Assembly (NCBI GenBank): GCA_034189035.1
Contig: JAXHVA010000069.1
Location: 1-22,598, forward strand
Length of the DNA stretch: 22,598 bases
Reading direction: 5' to 3'
From: JAUXFK01 sp034189035
Lineage (GTDB): Bacteria; Desulfobacterota; UBA8473
A model generated the notes under the pieces. The model saw only the letters and a program-made list of their open reading frames with translations, did not search any database and had not been told where the DNA came from. Made by a program: the position numbers and the translations under genes. Shown here one piece after another: positions 1 to 7,910 of this stretch (the first letter of the stretch is position 1; every line of letters starts with the position of its first letter).

Positions 1-198
1 TCGTAAATAAGCAGTACCTTCGTAAACAATGGTTCAATCTCTTTATCCATTGACGAATCAAAAGCCGCAATTGTGCTGTGGTCAAGCTTCTGAACGCATG
101 AAAGAGCCATAAATATAATATGAGCAGTTCCATAGACTGTTACTCTTGCATAATTTCCCTCTAGACAGGGATCGATTATCAAACGCGTCCTCCTGTAG
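1..198 (-). CDS. Partial ORF of unknown function, cut by window edge and IS end
   Basis: One reverse-strand frame is open from the boundary of the IS3-like element to the left edge of the window (about 65 codons). It has no stop and no convincing start. The translation includes the stretches LIIDPCLEGNYARVTVYG and LDHSTIAAFDSSMDKEIEPL. I do not recognise a family. The spacing of Leu, Ile, Asp and Glu in the second stretch recalls the coiled linker of IS110-type transposases, but that is only an impression. The frame runs straight into the IS end, so the gene may have been interrupted by that insertion. It could also be a chance open frame. Confidence 0.25.
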
Positions 199-223
199 TG
201 GTCAAGTAAAAACGGACACCTTA

Positions 224-855
224 TTAAGCAGCTAAGGATTTGATTTTTTCATAATCCATAGGACTCAGGTATCCTAGAGTCGAATGGAGTCGGTCAGTAT
301 TATAAAAGTGATATAGCCTATCACTTCGGCTTTAGCTGTTTTTCTGGATACAAAGCGGCAATATCCAAGACGTTCAAATTTCAGGCTTCTGAAAAATCGC
401 TTTTTGGGGGCGTTGTACCAGCAATTACCCTTGCGGCTCATACTCGGAATCATCTATGGCCCAACCGACGATTTGTCCGCTAAAAAGGTCCATAACCACT
501 GCCGGATATGAGCAACCTTCCAAGGTCAAAATGTATGTGATATCCGCCGTCCACACAGTGTTCGGTGTATCCACTTCAGACTGTCGATCCAGTAGGTTGG
601 GGGCGACAGGATAGCTATGACGGCTGTCTGTTGTAACTTTATAATGTTTCGTATTTTTAACTTTTAGTCCAAGTTCTTGCATCAGGCTGCGAGCCCGATA
701 TCGTCCTATTTAGTATCCGATAGATTGCAGATTTTCGCAATTCTGCGTGAGCCATATGAGGAGTAAGCCTTCATTTGCTGCTGGATGAAGTCGTATCTCA
801 ACTCGGCTCTTTGGCAAAGAAGGCCTCGGCTTTTTTAAGATTTCGCGCTCCATCT
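224..855 (-). pseudogene. IS3 orfB (DDE transposase) remnant with internal deletion
   Basis: The longest surviving frame (425-682) contains VWTADITYI and VVMDLFSGQIVGWAID, which are the first catalytic Asp and the beta-strand block of the IS3 OrfB rve integrase core. Immediately after GWAIDD the frame jumps to the far C-terminal part of the protein. In a neighbouring frame the sequence resumes as IPSMSRKGNCWYNAP, followed by LHSTLGYLSPMDYEK. Roughly 80 residues are missing, including the segment that normally carries HSDRGSQY with the second catalytic Asp. In the surviving NAP block, the usual catalytic Glu (family pattern NAPMESFF) is replaced (NAPKKRFF). Further frameshifts and stops lie upstream around 690-855. 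The gene is clearly nonfunctional. Confidence 0.8.
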
Positions 856-1092
856 TCAAACGTTTATTTTCCTTGCGCGCCGAACCTCATCTTCCAATTT
901 TCGTCTTGTGACATCGCCTTCGGCAATGTCCTCTTGCTCTGTGCGAAATTCCCTGATCAAGCGGGAGATGTCAGATGGGTGGATGCCAAGACGCCTCCCA
1001 GCCTCTGAACTGCTGTATCTATGCTCCCGAACCAATTTGATGGCATCTTCTTTGAATTCCTTTTTGAATTTTTTCGGATTGGTTTTTCGTTC
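856..1092 (-). pseudogene. IS3 orfA (HTH protein) remnant
   Basis: The minus-strand frame reads through an N-terminal basic segment (KKFKKEFKEDAIKLVREH), then a helix-turn-helix (SSSEAGRRLGIHPSDISRLI), then a charged tail. This matches the usual IS3 OrfA pattern of a KEFKEDAVKLV-like start and a helix-turn-helix of the type found in Tnp_1/HTH_8 domains, which binds the element's own ends. There is no start codon in frame: a TAA lies directly upstream of the first recognisable residues. The frame ends early at 856-858. The continuation of the leucine-zipper region (ENKRLKMEREILKK) is found only after a shift in frame. The gene is therefore broken at both ends. Confidence 0.75.
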
Positions 1093-1259
1093 TTAAGACA
1101 CCTCGCTTTCTATGATTTTACTCTTAGCAAAGTGTCCGTCAACATTAAACCATTTCATCCTGAAAACCAGGGAATTCCCTCCTATATTGTTTAAATTAAA
1201 AATTTAGCTACAATATATAGTATGTCAAGGAAAAACTCATCAAAAATTCTTTTAAATGC

Positions 1260-1288
1260 TTGAAATTCTCCTATATTAAAGATATAAA
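1260..1288 (+). promoter_or_regulatory. Candidate sigma-70 promoter for the alcohol dehydrogenase
   Basis: TTGAAA (1260-1265) and TATAAA (1283-1288) are separated by exactly 17 bases in a very AT-rich spacer upstream of the ORF that starts at 1350. The predicted start site near 1295 would leave a leader of about 55 nt. The evidence is sequence pattern only. AT-rich DNA yields such matches by chance. Confidence 0.4.
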
Positions 1289-1349
1289 TAAAGTGAATAT
1301 ATAAAACCATCAGATATTTTCATCTGAACAAAGGTGGTATTCAGAAAGT

Positions 1350-2549
1350 ATGAAGGCAGTCTATTTTGAGAACCATCTGTTGAGAATACTCCTTACAAAA
1401 CTCATTTTACGATTCAATAAAAATGCCACATTGGGGAGGTTCTCACCCATCCGATTCACAGAAGTTGCAGAACCCAATATGCCTAATCAGAGCTGGTTAA
1501 AGGTTAAGAACAAAACCTGTGGGCTCTGTGGCAGCGATATTCATATGATTTTTATGGAAATCAATCCCAAGTGCTTTCCTGCTGCAATCCCTTCTGTGTC
1601 AAAAAAATATCTCGGCCATGAGCTGCTCTCAAAGGTTATTGAAGCCGGATCTAATGTGCATGGATTGAAGGAAGGTGATCGTGTGGTGCTTCGCATTGAC
1701 TGGCCTTCGTGTTTTCAAATGGAGTTTACTCCCCCTTGCAGGCAATGCAATGCCGGCAATTATATGCTTTGCGAAAACCTGGGCAAGGTAAACCTTCCCA
1801 CCCTAGATACAGGCGGTGGATTTTCCCCGTTTATGATAATGCATAAGAGCCAGCCCCACAAGGTCTCAGATGCAATAGATGACGATGAGGCTGTACTTAT
1901 TGAGCCTACAGCATGCGCAGTGCACGGTGTATTAAAGAAAAAACCGGAAAAAGGACAGAGCGTTCTTGTAATCGGATGCGGTACGATTGGCTTACTGACT
2001 ATAGCCGTAGTAAAGGCATTTGAACCCAATACCAGGGTCTATGCACTCGCAAAATATCGATTCCAGGCAGATGCGGCAATGAAGATTGGGGCGGATGAGA
2101 TCATATTTTCGGATAAGGACATCTATAAAAAAATAGCAAGAATAACGAATGCAGAGTATTTTCAAGGTTATCTGGGAAATGAAATCCTTCTTGGCGGATT
2201 TGATATTATTTATGATAGTATTGGCAATGATTCCAGCATAAAAGACTCACTTCGATTTACAAAAGCAGGAGGGCATGTTGTGATCCTGGGTGTGAATTTA
2301 CGGCCTGGTAAAGTCGATTATACGCCTATATGGTATCAAGAAGTCCATCTGCTGGGTACAAACAGCCATGCAACAGAGTCTGATACAAAGACAACATTTG
2401 AGGTTGCTACCAGACTTATTGCACAAAAGAAGGTAAACCTCGATGGATTGATAACGCACAGGTTCAATCTTGAAGAATTCAAAGATGCAATGAAGACCTT
2501 TGTTGACAAAAAGGAATCAAAGGCCATTAAGATCGTCATCGATCACTGA
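1350..2549 (+). CDS. Zinc-dependent medium-chain alcohol dehydrogenase
   Basis: This 399-residue protein belongs to the zinc-binding MDR (GroES-like) dehydrogenases, which oxidise alcohols with NAD(P)+ in the cytoplasm. Visible features are CGLCGSD (57-63) with the catalytic-zinc Cys, GHE (90-92), a structural-zinc type cluster with Cys at 130, 133 and 141, and EPTAC (185-189), the usual third zinc-ligand region. The Rossmann fold signature VIGCGTIG lies at 207-214. The N-terminus carries about 15 more residues than is usual before the CGxCGSD block. AAAGGTGG at about 1330-1337 is a reasonable, slightly distant ribosome site for the ATG at 1350. It lies 155 bp upstream of the B12 mutase genes on the same strand and may handle a hydroxylated product or substrate of the same pathway. 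The exact substrate cannot be read from sequence. A sorbitol/threonine dehydrogenase-like activity is an alternative. Confidence 0.85.
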   Translation: MKAVYFENHLLRILLTKLILRFNKNATLGRFSPIRFTEVAEPNMPNQSWLKVKNKTCGLCGSDIHMIFMEINPKCFPAAIPSVSKKYLGHELLSKVIEAGSNVHGLKEGDRVVLRIDWPSCFQMEFTPPCRQCNAGNYMLCENLGKVNLPTLDTGGGFSPFMIMHKSQPHKVSDAIDDDEAVLIEPTACAVHGVLKKKPEKGQSVLVIGCGTIGLLTIAVVKAFEPNTRVYALAKYRFQADAAMKIGADEIIFSDKDIYKKIARITNAEYFQGYLGNEILLGGFDIIYDSIGNDSSIKDSLRFTKAGGHVVILGVNLRPGKVDYTPIWYQEVHLLGTNSHATESDTKTTFEVATRLIAQKKVNLDGLITHRFNLEEFKDAMKTFVDKKESKAIKIVIDH

Positions 2550-2704
2550 CGAGTTTAATTAAAAAGATCAATACTGTTCTTTCTTTATGCTCACTAAGGT
2601 ACGAGGCATGGGTTATAATGTGATTACCATTGTTGTAAAGGATTTTTTTGCAAAGGGAACTCAATAGCTTTTTTTTAACTTTAATCATATAAGGGGGGGA
2701 TAGC

Positions 2705-4384
2705 ATGGAAGATAAAAAGTCATCAGACAAACTATCGATCGAAGAAAGATACTGGGCAAAGGCCGAACGTGTAAAGACCTGGTCCGGCTATGACCTGAAG
2801 GATTTTTACGGGCCTATGGATATTGACTTTGACTATCAGCGGGACCTTGGCAATCCAGGTGAATACCCATTTACCAGGGGTGTATATGCAAACATGTTCA
2901 GAGGAAGGCTATGGTCTGTCCGGGAAATATCCGGGCACTCATCGCCTGAAGAATCGAATAAGAGGTTGAAGTTTCTGATGGAAAGTGGGGCGTCGGCATT
3001 AAATATTATTCCTGATACGCCCACGCAGTCGTTATTGGATTCGGATCATCCGGATATCTATAAACAGGTAGGTATACAGGGATGCCCGTTATGTACATTA
3101 AAAGACATGGAAATACTCTTTGACGGGATACCCCAGGACAGGGTAAGCACTATATTCAGCAGCCATCATATGCCAATGGTTCAATACATCGCTCTTGCTG
3201 AGAATAAGGGTCTTGATCTGTCTAAAATTAGAGGTACCACACTCAATGACACGCTTCACGGCTCAGTCTGCTTTGGGATGGAAGCTCCCACAGAAGATTT
3301 TCTTGTAAACATACTCAGTATCGGTACTGATGCAATGGAGTTCTGCTGCAATCACATGCCCAAATATTACCCATTATGTCTTGACTGCTATGATCTGAGA
3401 GAGACCGGAATCAATGCTGTTCAAGAGATTGCCTGGGTCTTTTGTAATGCATTTGAAAATATCGATAATGCACTCTCTCGTGGTCTTGAAGCCGATGATG
3501 TGACGCGTCGGATCTCTTTCACAGTCAGTGCACATATTGATATCTTTGAAGAGGTTGCCAAACTCAGGGCTGCCAGACGGCTTTGGGCAAAGATGCTGAA
3601 GGAAAGATACGGGGTCACAGATCCGAGAGCGCTGTTCTGGAAAATTCACATAAATACCGCTGCCTGTTCAATGGTCAGGCAGCAGCCGTTAAACAATATC
3701 GTACGCATTGCCTATGAGGCCCTGGTCGCAGTACTTGGAGGAACTCAGTCACTCCAATGTGTATCTTACAATGAGCCGATCTGCCTGCCTACGGAAAAAT
3801 CGCATATGCTGGCTGTGAGAACCCAGCAGATATTATCCCATGAGACCGGCGTGGTAAATGTTGCGGATCCGCTTGGAGGTTCTTACTATATTGAAGCCTT
3901 GACAAATAAGCTCGAACAAGAGATACGCGCTGAAATAGAAGCGATTGATAAGAAGGGAGGATTTATTAAGGCAGTCGCAAGCGGTTATATCCACAGTGAA
4001 ATCAATAAAGCTGCATATGAGTACCAAATGGAGGTTGAGAAAGGGCAAAGGGAAATCGTCGGGAAAAATATCTATACCATACCTGACGAAGAGGATACAC
4101 ATGAAGAAGAAGAGGCCCCGCATATTGTTGTAGATGAAGCGGTCGAAAAACATCTGGCAACGCTTGAAGAGACTAAGAAAAATCGAAACCAAAAGGCGCA
4201 CAAAGATGCACTGAATGAGCTGGAAAGGGCACACAAGGCAAAAGAAAACCTTTTTCGGCCGCTTATTGAGGCAACCAAGGCCTATGCGACGATAGAAGAG
4301 ATCAACGAAGTTGTTCCTTTCTATCCTTCGATATTACGAGATCGGTTTTTCAGAAATATACTTGGGAGGAAGATAGCAGCATGA
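2705..4384 (+). CDS. B12-dependent acyl-CoA mutase, large (catalytic) subunit, divergent active site
   Basis: The 559-residue protein matches the catalytic (alpha/beta)8 barrel of the methylmalonyl-CoA mutase family: YPFTRGVYANMFRGRLW (54-70), PEESNKRLKF, TPTQ...DSDHP (105-116), HMPK (217-220), EVAKLRAARRLW, and TQSLQ followed by LPTEKS. Length and split architecture match isobutyryl-CoA and 2-hydroxyisobutyryl-CoA mutase large subunits (about 560 residues plus a 136-residue B12 subunit). Substrate-contact positions differ from known enzymes. Tyr89 of methylmalonyl-CoA mutase is Ile75 here, as in 2-hydroxyisobutyryl-CoA mutase. His244 becomes Asp230. No Arg or Gln occupies the Arg207 strand (183-196; Phe190 aligns best). 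The position equivalent to the Asp117 of 2-hydroxyisobutyryl-CoA mutase is Ile102. The substrate is therefore unknown and probably lacks the free carboxylate of methylmalonyl-CoA. A strongly charged stretch (about 448-505) lies near the C-terminus. The ribosome site is AAGGGGGG just before the ATG. Confidence 0.88.
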   Translation: MEDKKSSDKLSIEERYWAKAERVKTWSGYDLKDFYGPMDIDFDYQRDLGNPGEYPFTRGVYANMFRGRLWSVREISGHSSPEESNKRLKFLMESGASALNIIPDTPTQSLLDSDHPDIYKQVGIQGCPLCTLKDMEILFDGIPQDRVSTIFSSHHMPMVQYIALAENKGLDLSKIRGTTLNDTLHGSVCFGMEAPTEDFLVNILSIGTDAMEFCCNHMPKYYPLCLDCYDLRETGINAVQEIAWVFCNAFENIDNALSRGLEADDVTRRISFTVSAHIDIFEEVAKLRAARRLWAKMLKERYGVTDPRALFWKIHINTAACSMVRQQPLNNIVRIAYEALVAVLGGTQSLQCVSYNEPICLPTEKSHMLAVRTQQILSHETGVVNVADPLGGSYYIEALTNKLEQEIRAEIEAIDKKGGFIKAVASGYIHSEINKAAYEYQMEVEKGQREIVGKNIYTIPDEEDTHEEEEAPHIVVDEAVEKHLATLEETKKNRNQKAHKDALNELERAHKAKENLFRPLIEATKAYATIEEINEVVPFYPSILRDRFFRNILGRKIAA

Positions 4385-4791
4385 TAGATACAGATAGAAA
4401 AATAAAAGTATTAATAGCGAAATTAGGACTCGATACCCATGATCGGGGTGCAAAAGTTCTGACAATGATGCTTAGGGACTTTGGAATGGAGGTTATCTAT
4501 ACCGGAATACTTGCCAGGCCTGATGAAGTGATAAAGACCGCAATTGAAGAGGACGTTGATGTGATTGGTATAAGCTCTCTGATCGGAGAGCATCTCTTAT
4601 ATAGCAAAGTGATAATGGAAAAGCTGGAAGAAAAGGGCCTTCGTGATATCCTTGTTTTGCTGGGAGGTGTAATACCAAAGCAGGATATTCCTGTTTTAAA
4701 GTCTCTCGGCGTAAAAGATGTATTTATCGCAGACAGTATGATCGGAGATATTGTAAAATGCATTAATGAAAATATAAGAAGCCGAGCATAG
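4381..4791 (+). CDS. B12-binding small subunit of acyl-CoA mutase
   Basis: This 136-residue cobalamin-binding Rossmann-like domain partners the preceding large subunit. It carries the base-off/His-on signature DTHDRG (18-23), with His20 as the lower axial cobalt ligand, followed by SSL (65-67) and LGG (94-96). These are the three hallmarks of B12-dependent mutases. Its length equals that of the small subunits of the isobutyryl- and 2-hydroxyisobutyryl-CoA mutases. The start codon overlaps the stop of the large subunit (ATGA), implying translational coupling and equal supply of both subunits. A run of nine G begins at the last base of the TAG stop (4791-4799). No MeaB-like GTPase chaperone or epimerase gene is seen in the window. 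Confidence 0.93.
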   Translation: MIDTDRKIKVLIAKLGLDTHDRGAKVLTMMLRDFGMEVIYTGILARPDEVIKTAIEEDVDVIGISSLIGEHLLYSKVIMEKLEEKGLRDILVLLGGVIPKQDIPVLKSLGVKDVFIADSMIGDIVKCINENIRSRA

Positions 4792-5020
4792 GGGGGGGGT
4801 ATTAAACCATATCTGTGGAAAGACACGATTTAAAATTAAATGGTTATTGACTTCCCTCAATAAAAAATCGGCCACAGCAAATGCAATCATATTATAACCC
4901 GTGTAAAAAATCGCATTTTCCCCTTTTCTTCTTTATTAATGCTCACTCCACTGCTCAGATAAGTTGCACATATTATAAATGTAACCGCCTTTGCTGAGTA
5001 AACTCAATAGCCATTTAAAC

Positions 5021-5707
5021 TTATTTTTTTGCCTTCTTTGTCAGATTTGCGGCTTCTTTAATCGATATTTCACGCTCTGAATACCACTCAATGCCCAGTC
5101 TTCGCTGAAAACGAATAAGAGAAATCTTGTCTGCGCCCACTAACTTTGAATATGGCCTGACCAGTAGTCCGGTTTCAGGAAAGACAAGGATAAATCCAAA
5201 CGGAATATTATTGCCCATACAAAACTCCTTCGCGTATGAGATAAAGGCAGGCAAGAGCATCTTGCCTCGATAGTCTTCAGCTGTGAAAGTGTTATAAAAA
5301 TAAGCTGTATCCTGTGGGAACTCAATGTGACCTCCCACAGAATGACAACCAAACTTTATTTATCCCTATCCATCCATAAAAGACGATCTTAGCCTTTTCC
5401 CGGGCAATAATGCATTTGTGGTTAAGAGCCAACCTTTTAAGCATCTCTTGTTTTCTGAAATCTGCAGAGAATTCTACAGCTCAGAATATTCTTCAGGCCT
5501 TGCTTCTCTAAGCTCAATACCTGGCAGAGGTTTTTCAAGCTCATAGGCGTTCTTAGTTATGATGTGAAATTTGAACAGGGTTACATTCATCTAAAAGATG
5601 AACTTCAGGCCCTGGATAAAGGTCGCAACCAAGCCAAACCTCTTGATATATCCAAGGAGTCGTTCATAAAACATTTTCGTTTGATTGATGATGTTTTTGA
5701 ATTTCAT
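5021..5707 (-). pseudogene. Broken GNAT-type acyltransferase
   Basis: Three reverse-strand pieces join into one protein of about 229 codons. The N-terminal piece (5594-5707) reads MKFKNIINQTKMFYERLLG and then a hydrophobic helix, ending at an in-frame TAG (5591-5593). The same frame continues as LFKFHIITKNAYELEKPLPG up to about 5478. After a frameshift comes VEFSADFRKQEMLKRLAL and then FYGWIGINK. After a second frameshift near 5350-5358 comes FGCHSVGGHIEFPQDTAYFY, followed by TFTAEDYRGKMLLPAF, which is the acetyl-CoA binding region of GNAT enzymes (R-G-K in place of the usual R/Q-x-x-G-x-G/A). The C-terminal fragment alone (5021-5338) could start at a GTG, but it lacks the N-terminal half of the fold. 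The function before decay cannot be named; similar proteins often sit in cell-surface polysaccharide or lipid gene sets. Confidence 0.65.
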
Positions 5708-5750
5708 TATTATTGTACTCTCCGTGTTCCTTTTGGGATGAATCGTTTCC

Positions 5751-6925
5751 CTACTCTGCCCGGATCTTGAATCGCTCCATATAGCCGGCAAAGCATTGTT
5801 TCACCCTATATGGGTCCATGCCAAACAGATCCAATGAATATCTATGCACACCACTCTTGTGCTGGGAATTATCTCTTAACCAGCATTTCATCCCTGTCTC
5901 AATACGCAGATCCATATCGCAGCCAAAATACCTGTAAATATCCTTTACTATGCCAATCGGATCATCGATCAGTTCATGGTAACGAACATCACAAAACTGT
6001 TGCGTATGAGCTTTTTCTCTAGTCTTTATAGCCCGATCAAAAGCCATACTCAGTAATGAAAGGCAACTTTTCCCAATCTGTTTCAGATCCTCATGATCGC
6101 TATACATCTTCCGTATTATCGGAACCATACTAAAAAATGAAGCAACAGCTTTCAGTGGATCTCGATGTGTCTGAACTACACAGGCGTCTGGAAAGACAGC
6201 AAACAGAGCATTGAAAGAAAAAAGATGAGATGGAGGCTTTAAAATCCAGTACTTCCCTGGACATCGCCATTGAACGAGCTGCAACTGATTACGATAGTAA
6301 CTGTATGTAGGAATCATATCCTGTTGGAACAGCCAATCTAGATATTTCGGTATATTACACAGCATACTGAAAGAGAAGCTTGCAAAACCTTTTTTGAACA
6401 AGTGGATACATTTGTCCGGTCCAGTCGGATTCAAAGGATGGATTAAGAAAACCTGAGGTGCAAATATGCGAAGCCGCCTCATCTCATTTTGAGCATACTT
6501 GATCCGCGGATCTGTACCTCGCGTCTCAATACCCGGAGGAGGAGAAGGTCGAAGAAGCTCCCACCGAAGTGGCACCCGGACAGCAGGATCCTGTGCAAGG
6601 AGATTATGGAGCAATGTGGTAACGGTGCGGGGGAGACCAACAATGAACATAGGCCGATGTATGGGGACATCCAGGATCTCAGGGTTGCGCTTTATATCCT
6701 CCTGTATGCGCAGGCTATTGACCAGTAGCCTGCACATTCCCGCTTCATTCGAATTCGTCCCAAGCGGCTCAGATTGGCTTCTTTCTCAAGAGAGTTCAAC
6801 AGAATACGCAGTTCAAGCCGCCCAAAATCGTTCTCCCATTCAGATAATCCGCTATGATTACGAACAACCTTAAAAAGTGATTCTTCCGACAGATCCGCAA
6901 AAGACAAACCAAGCCACTTCAACAC
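5751..6925 (-). pseudogene. Frameshifted PAPS-dependent sulfotransferase family gene
   Basis: A 328-codon frame (5751-6737) holds most of a sulfotransferase-3 type protein. It has the 5'-phosphosulfate loop region FIVGLPRTVTTLLH, the 3'-phosphate block THRDPLKAVAS, and a C-terminal region typical of the family. The N-terminal part lies in another frame (6692-6925): LSEWENDFGRLELRILLNSL up to RIRMKRE. It joins to CRLLVNSLRIQEDIKRNPEI only by a one- or two-base shift near 6735. The whole protein would be about 390 residues, as usual for this family. The loop normally reads PRTGTT or PRSGTT; here the Gly is Val, a likely inactivating change. The N-terminal start is a GTG at 6925. It lies 114 bp downstream of the flippase-like gene and in the same direction. 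Family members sulfate lipids, sugars or small molecules. The target here is unknown. Confidence 0.8.
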
Positions 6926-6954
6926 AGCTTACAAACGGTTGAAGAGCTGTGTTG
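6920..6954. repeat. 10-bp inverted repeat (stem-loop) at the sulfotransferase start
   Basis: CAACACAGCT (6920-6929) is followed after 15 bases by its exact complement AGCTGTGTTG (6945-6954). The left arm contains the GTG start of the sulfotransferase frame, so a hairpin in the mRNA would mask initiation. There is no T-rich tail, so it does not look like an intrinsic terminator. It could be a protein-binding site or chance. Confidence 0.4.
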
Positions 6955-7039
6955 GAAACAGGCATCTAGATTCTTCTATTGTTGACTTGTCCCTAGACAA
7001 TTTACTTTTTTTCTGCTCGATTAGTGTTGTGGTTCACTA

Positions 7040-7910
7040 TCATCCATCTTCGCATTTCTTTGCCAATACAAACAGAATCGCCCCTTTAACTGAAAAGAAC
7101 CAGAAGAAAAAAAGCCGAAATATCCCAAAAACTGCTACTGATTCCTCATTCACACCAAACCAGCCAAAAAAAACAAATCCAGCCTCTCGGATACCATAGC
7201 CGCCTATAGAAGGGATTAATGCAGAGATTAAAATAAGTGGAATGACAATTGGAAAAGCATACCAGGAAGCCCCAAAATCCGGAATTGCAATTGCCGTAAT
7301 ATACGCAGATACAATTATGATGAGTTTATTGATTAATGAAAGCACTCCGGCGGACATGATAAGCCTAGGGGTTCCCCAGCATATATCCAATACAAGAATA
7401 ACATCATTGGCAGCCTCCCGTAACTTTTTAACAGGCATTTTAAACTCGATGATATCTGATAATGTAATTAGAGATTCAATGATAACAATAAAGAGAGAAA
7501 CAATAAGGCCGGTAAAGCGTTCAACGAAAATCGTCGTCAATACACCACCCAATGAATCCCCATATTGCCGTGATGTAAGAACACCAGGGACCACATCTCC
7601 CCCCCTTCCCTATCGGCAAGAATGCATCAAAAAATATACCGATGAGGTAATTGCGGATCTATGTCGATAAAGAGATCGGAAATCCACAGAGCTTTGCGAT
7701 AAGCATCCATCGGAGAGAGCAAGGGATTATGCAAGTCAAAAAAACAAGAAATGATACCCAGACAACTATCCAGTTGATATCTGTCACCTTTTCAATGAGT
7801 TCATTGAAATGAATTGTCAATACAAACCAGCCAATGGCCCCAAGGGTGAAGAATATCTTTGCGATCAAAAAGAGATAATTCTGTTTTTTAGCTTTTTCTT
7901 GCATATTCAT
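7040..7910 (-). pseudogene. Flippase-like membrane protein (LPG-synthase TM / UPF0104 family), broken
   Basis: Two reverse-strand segments make one polytopic membrane protein of about 290 codons. The first (7659-7910) starts MNMQEKAKKQNYLFLIAK, crosses the membrane at least twice and includes LRWMLIAKLCGFPIS. The second carries the family landmark FLPIGKGGDVV and SRQYGDSLGGVLTTIFVERF, and then the conserved SIGGYGIREAGFVFFGWFGV near the C-terminus. Two lesions separate them: an in-frame TAG at 7659-7661 and a one-base gain in a run of seven G (7599-7605 on the plus strand), after which the frame continues to 7040. The start overlaps the hyuB stop as TAATG, so it was translationally coupled to hyuB. 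Members of this family move or modify lipids at the inner membrane. The substrate is not predictable. Confidence 0.78.

Larger units (their letters stand above)
199..1152 (-). mobile_element. Degraded IS3-family insertion sequence
   Basis: The element is bounded by imperfect terminal inverted repeats of about 30 bp. Both begin TGGT and share the core CGGACAC (213-219 on the left, complement at 1132-1138 on the right), with about 20 of 30 positions matching. Inside, on the minus strand, are remnants of the orfA helix-turn-helix protein and the orfB DDE transposase typical of the IS3 family. At about 954 bp it is shorter than the usual 1.2-1.3 kb because orfB has an internal deletion. The flanking triplets (TAG and TTT) do not match, so no target duplication is preserved. 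The element cannot move by itself. Confidence 0.8.

Noticed and set aside
2614..2619. TATAAT before the mutase genes as a -10 box
   Set aside because: No acceptable -35 hexamer lies 16-18 bases upstream and there is no extended -10 motif, so I did not call a promoter.
3833..4234. 133-codon reverse frame inside the mutase large subunit
   Set aside because: It lies opposite a strongly conserved coding region and its translation shows no family features. It is a shadow frame.
2705..4791. Assignment as methylmalonyl-CoA mutase
   Set aside because: The Tyr, Arg and His residues that bind the methylmalonyl carboxylate and support catalysis are replaced, and no epimerase or MeaB gene is nearby.
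6499..6873. 124-codon forward frame over the sulfotransferase
   Set aside because: It is antisense to clear sulfotransferase homology and has Arg/Ser-rich random composition.
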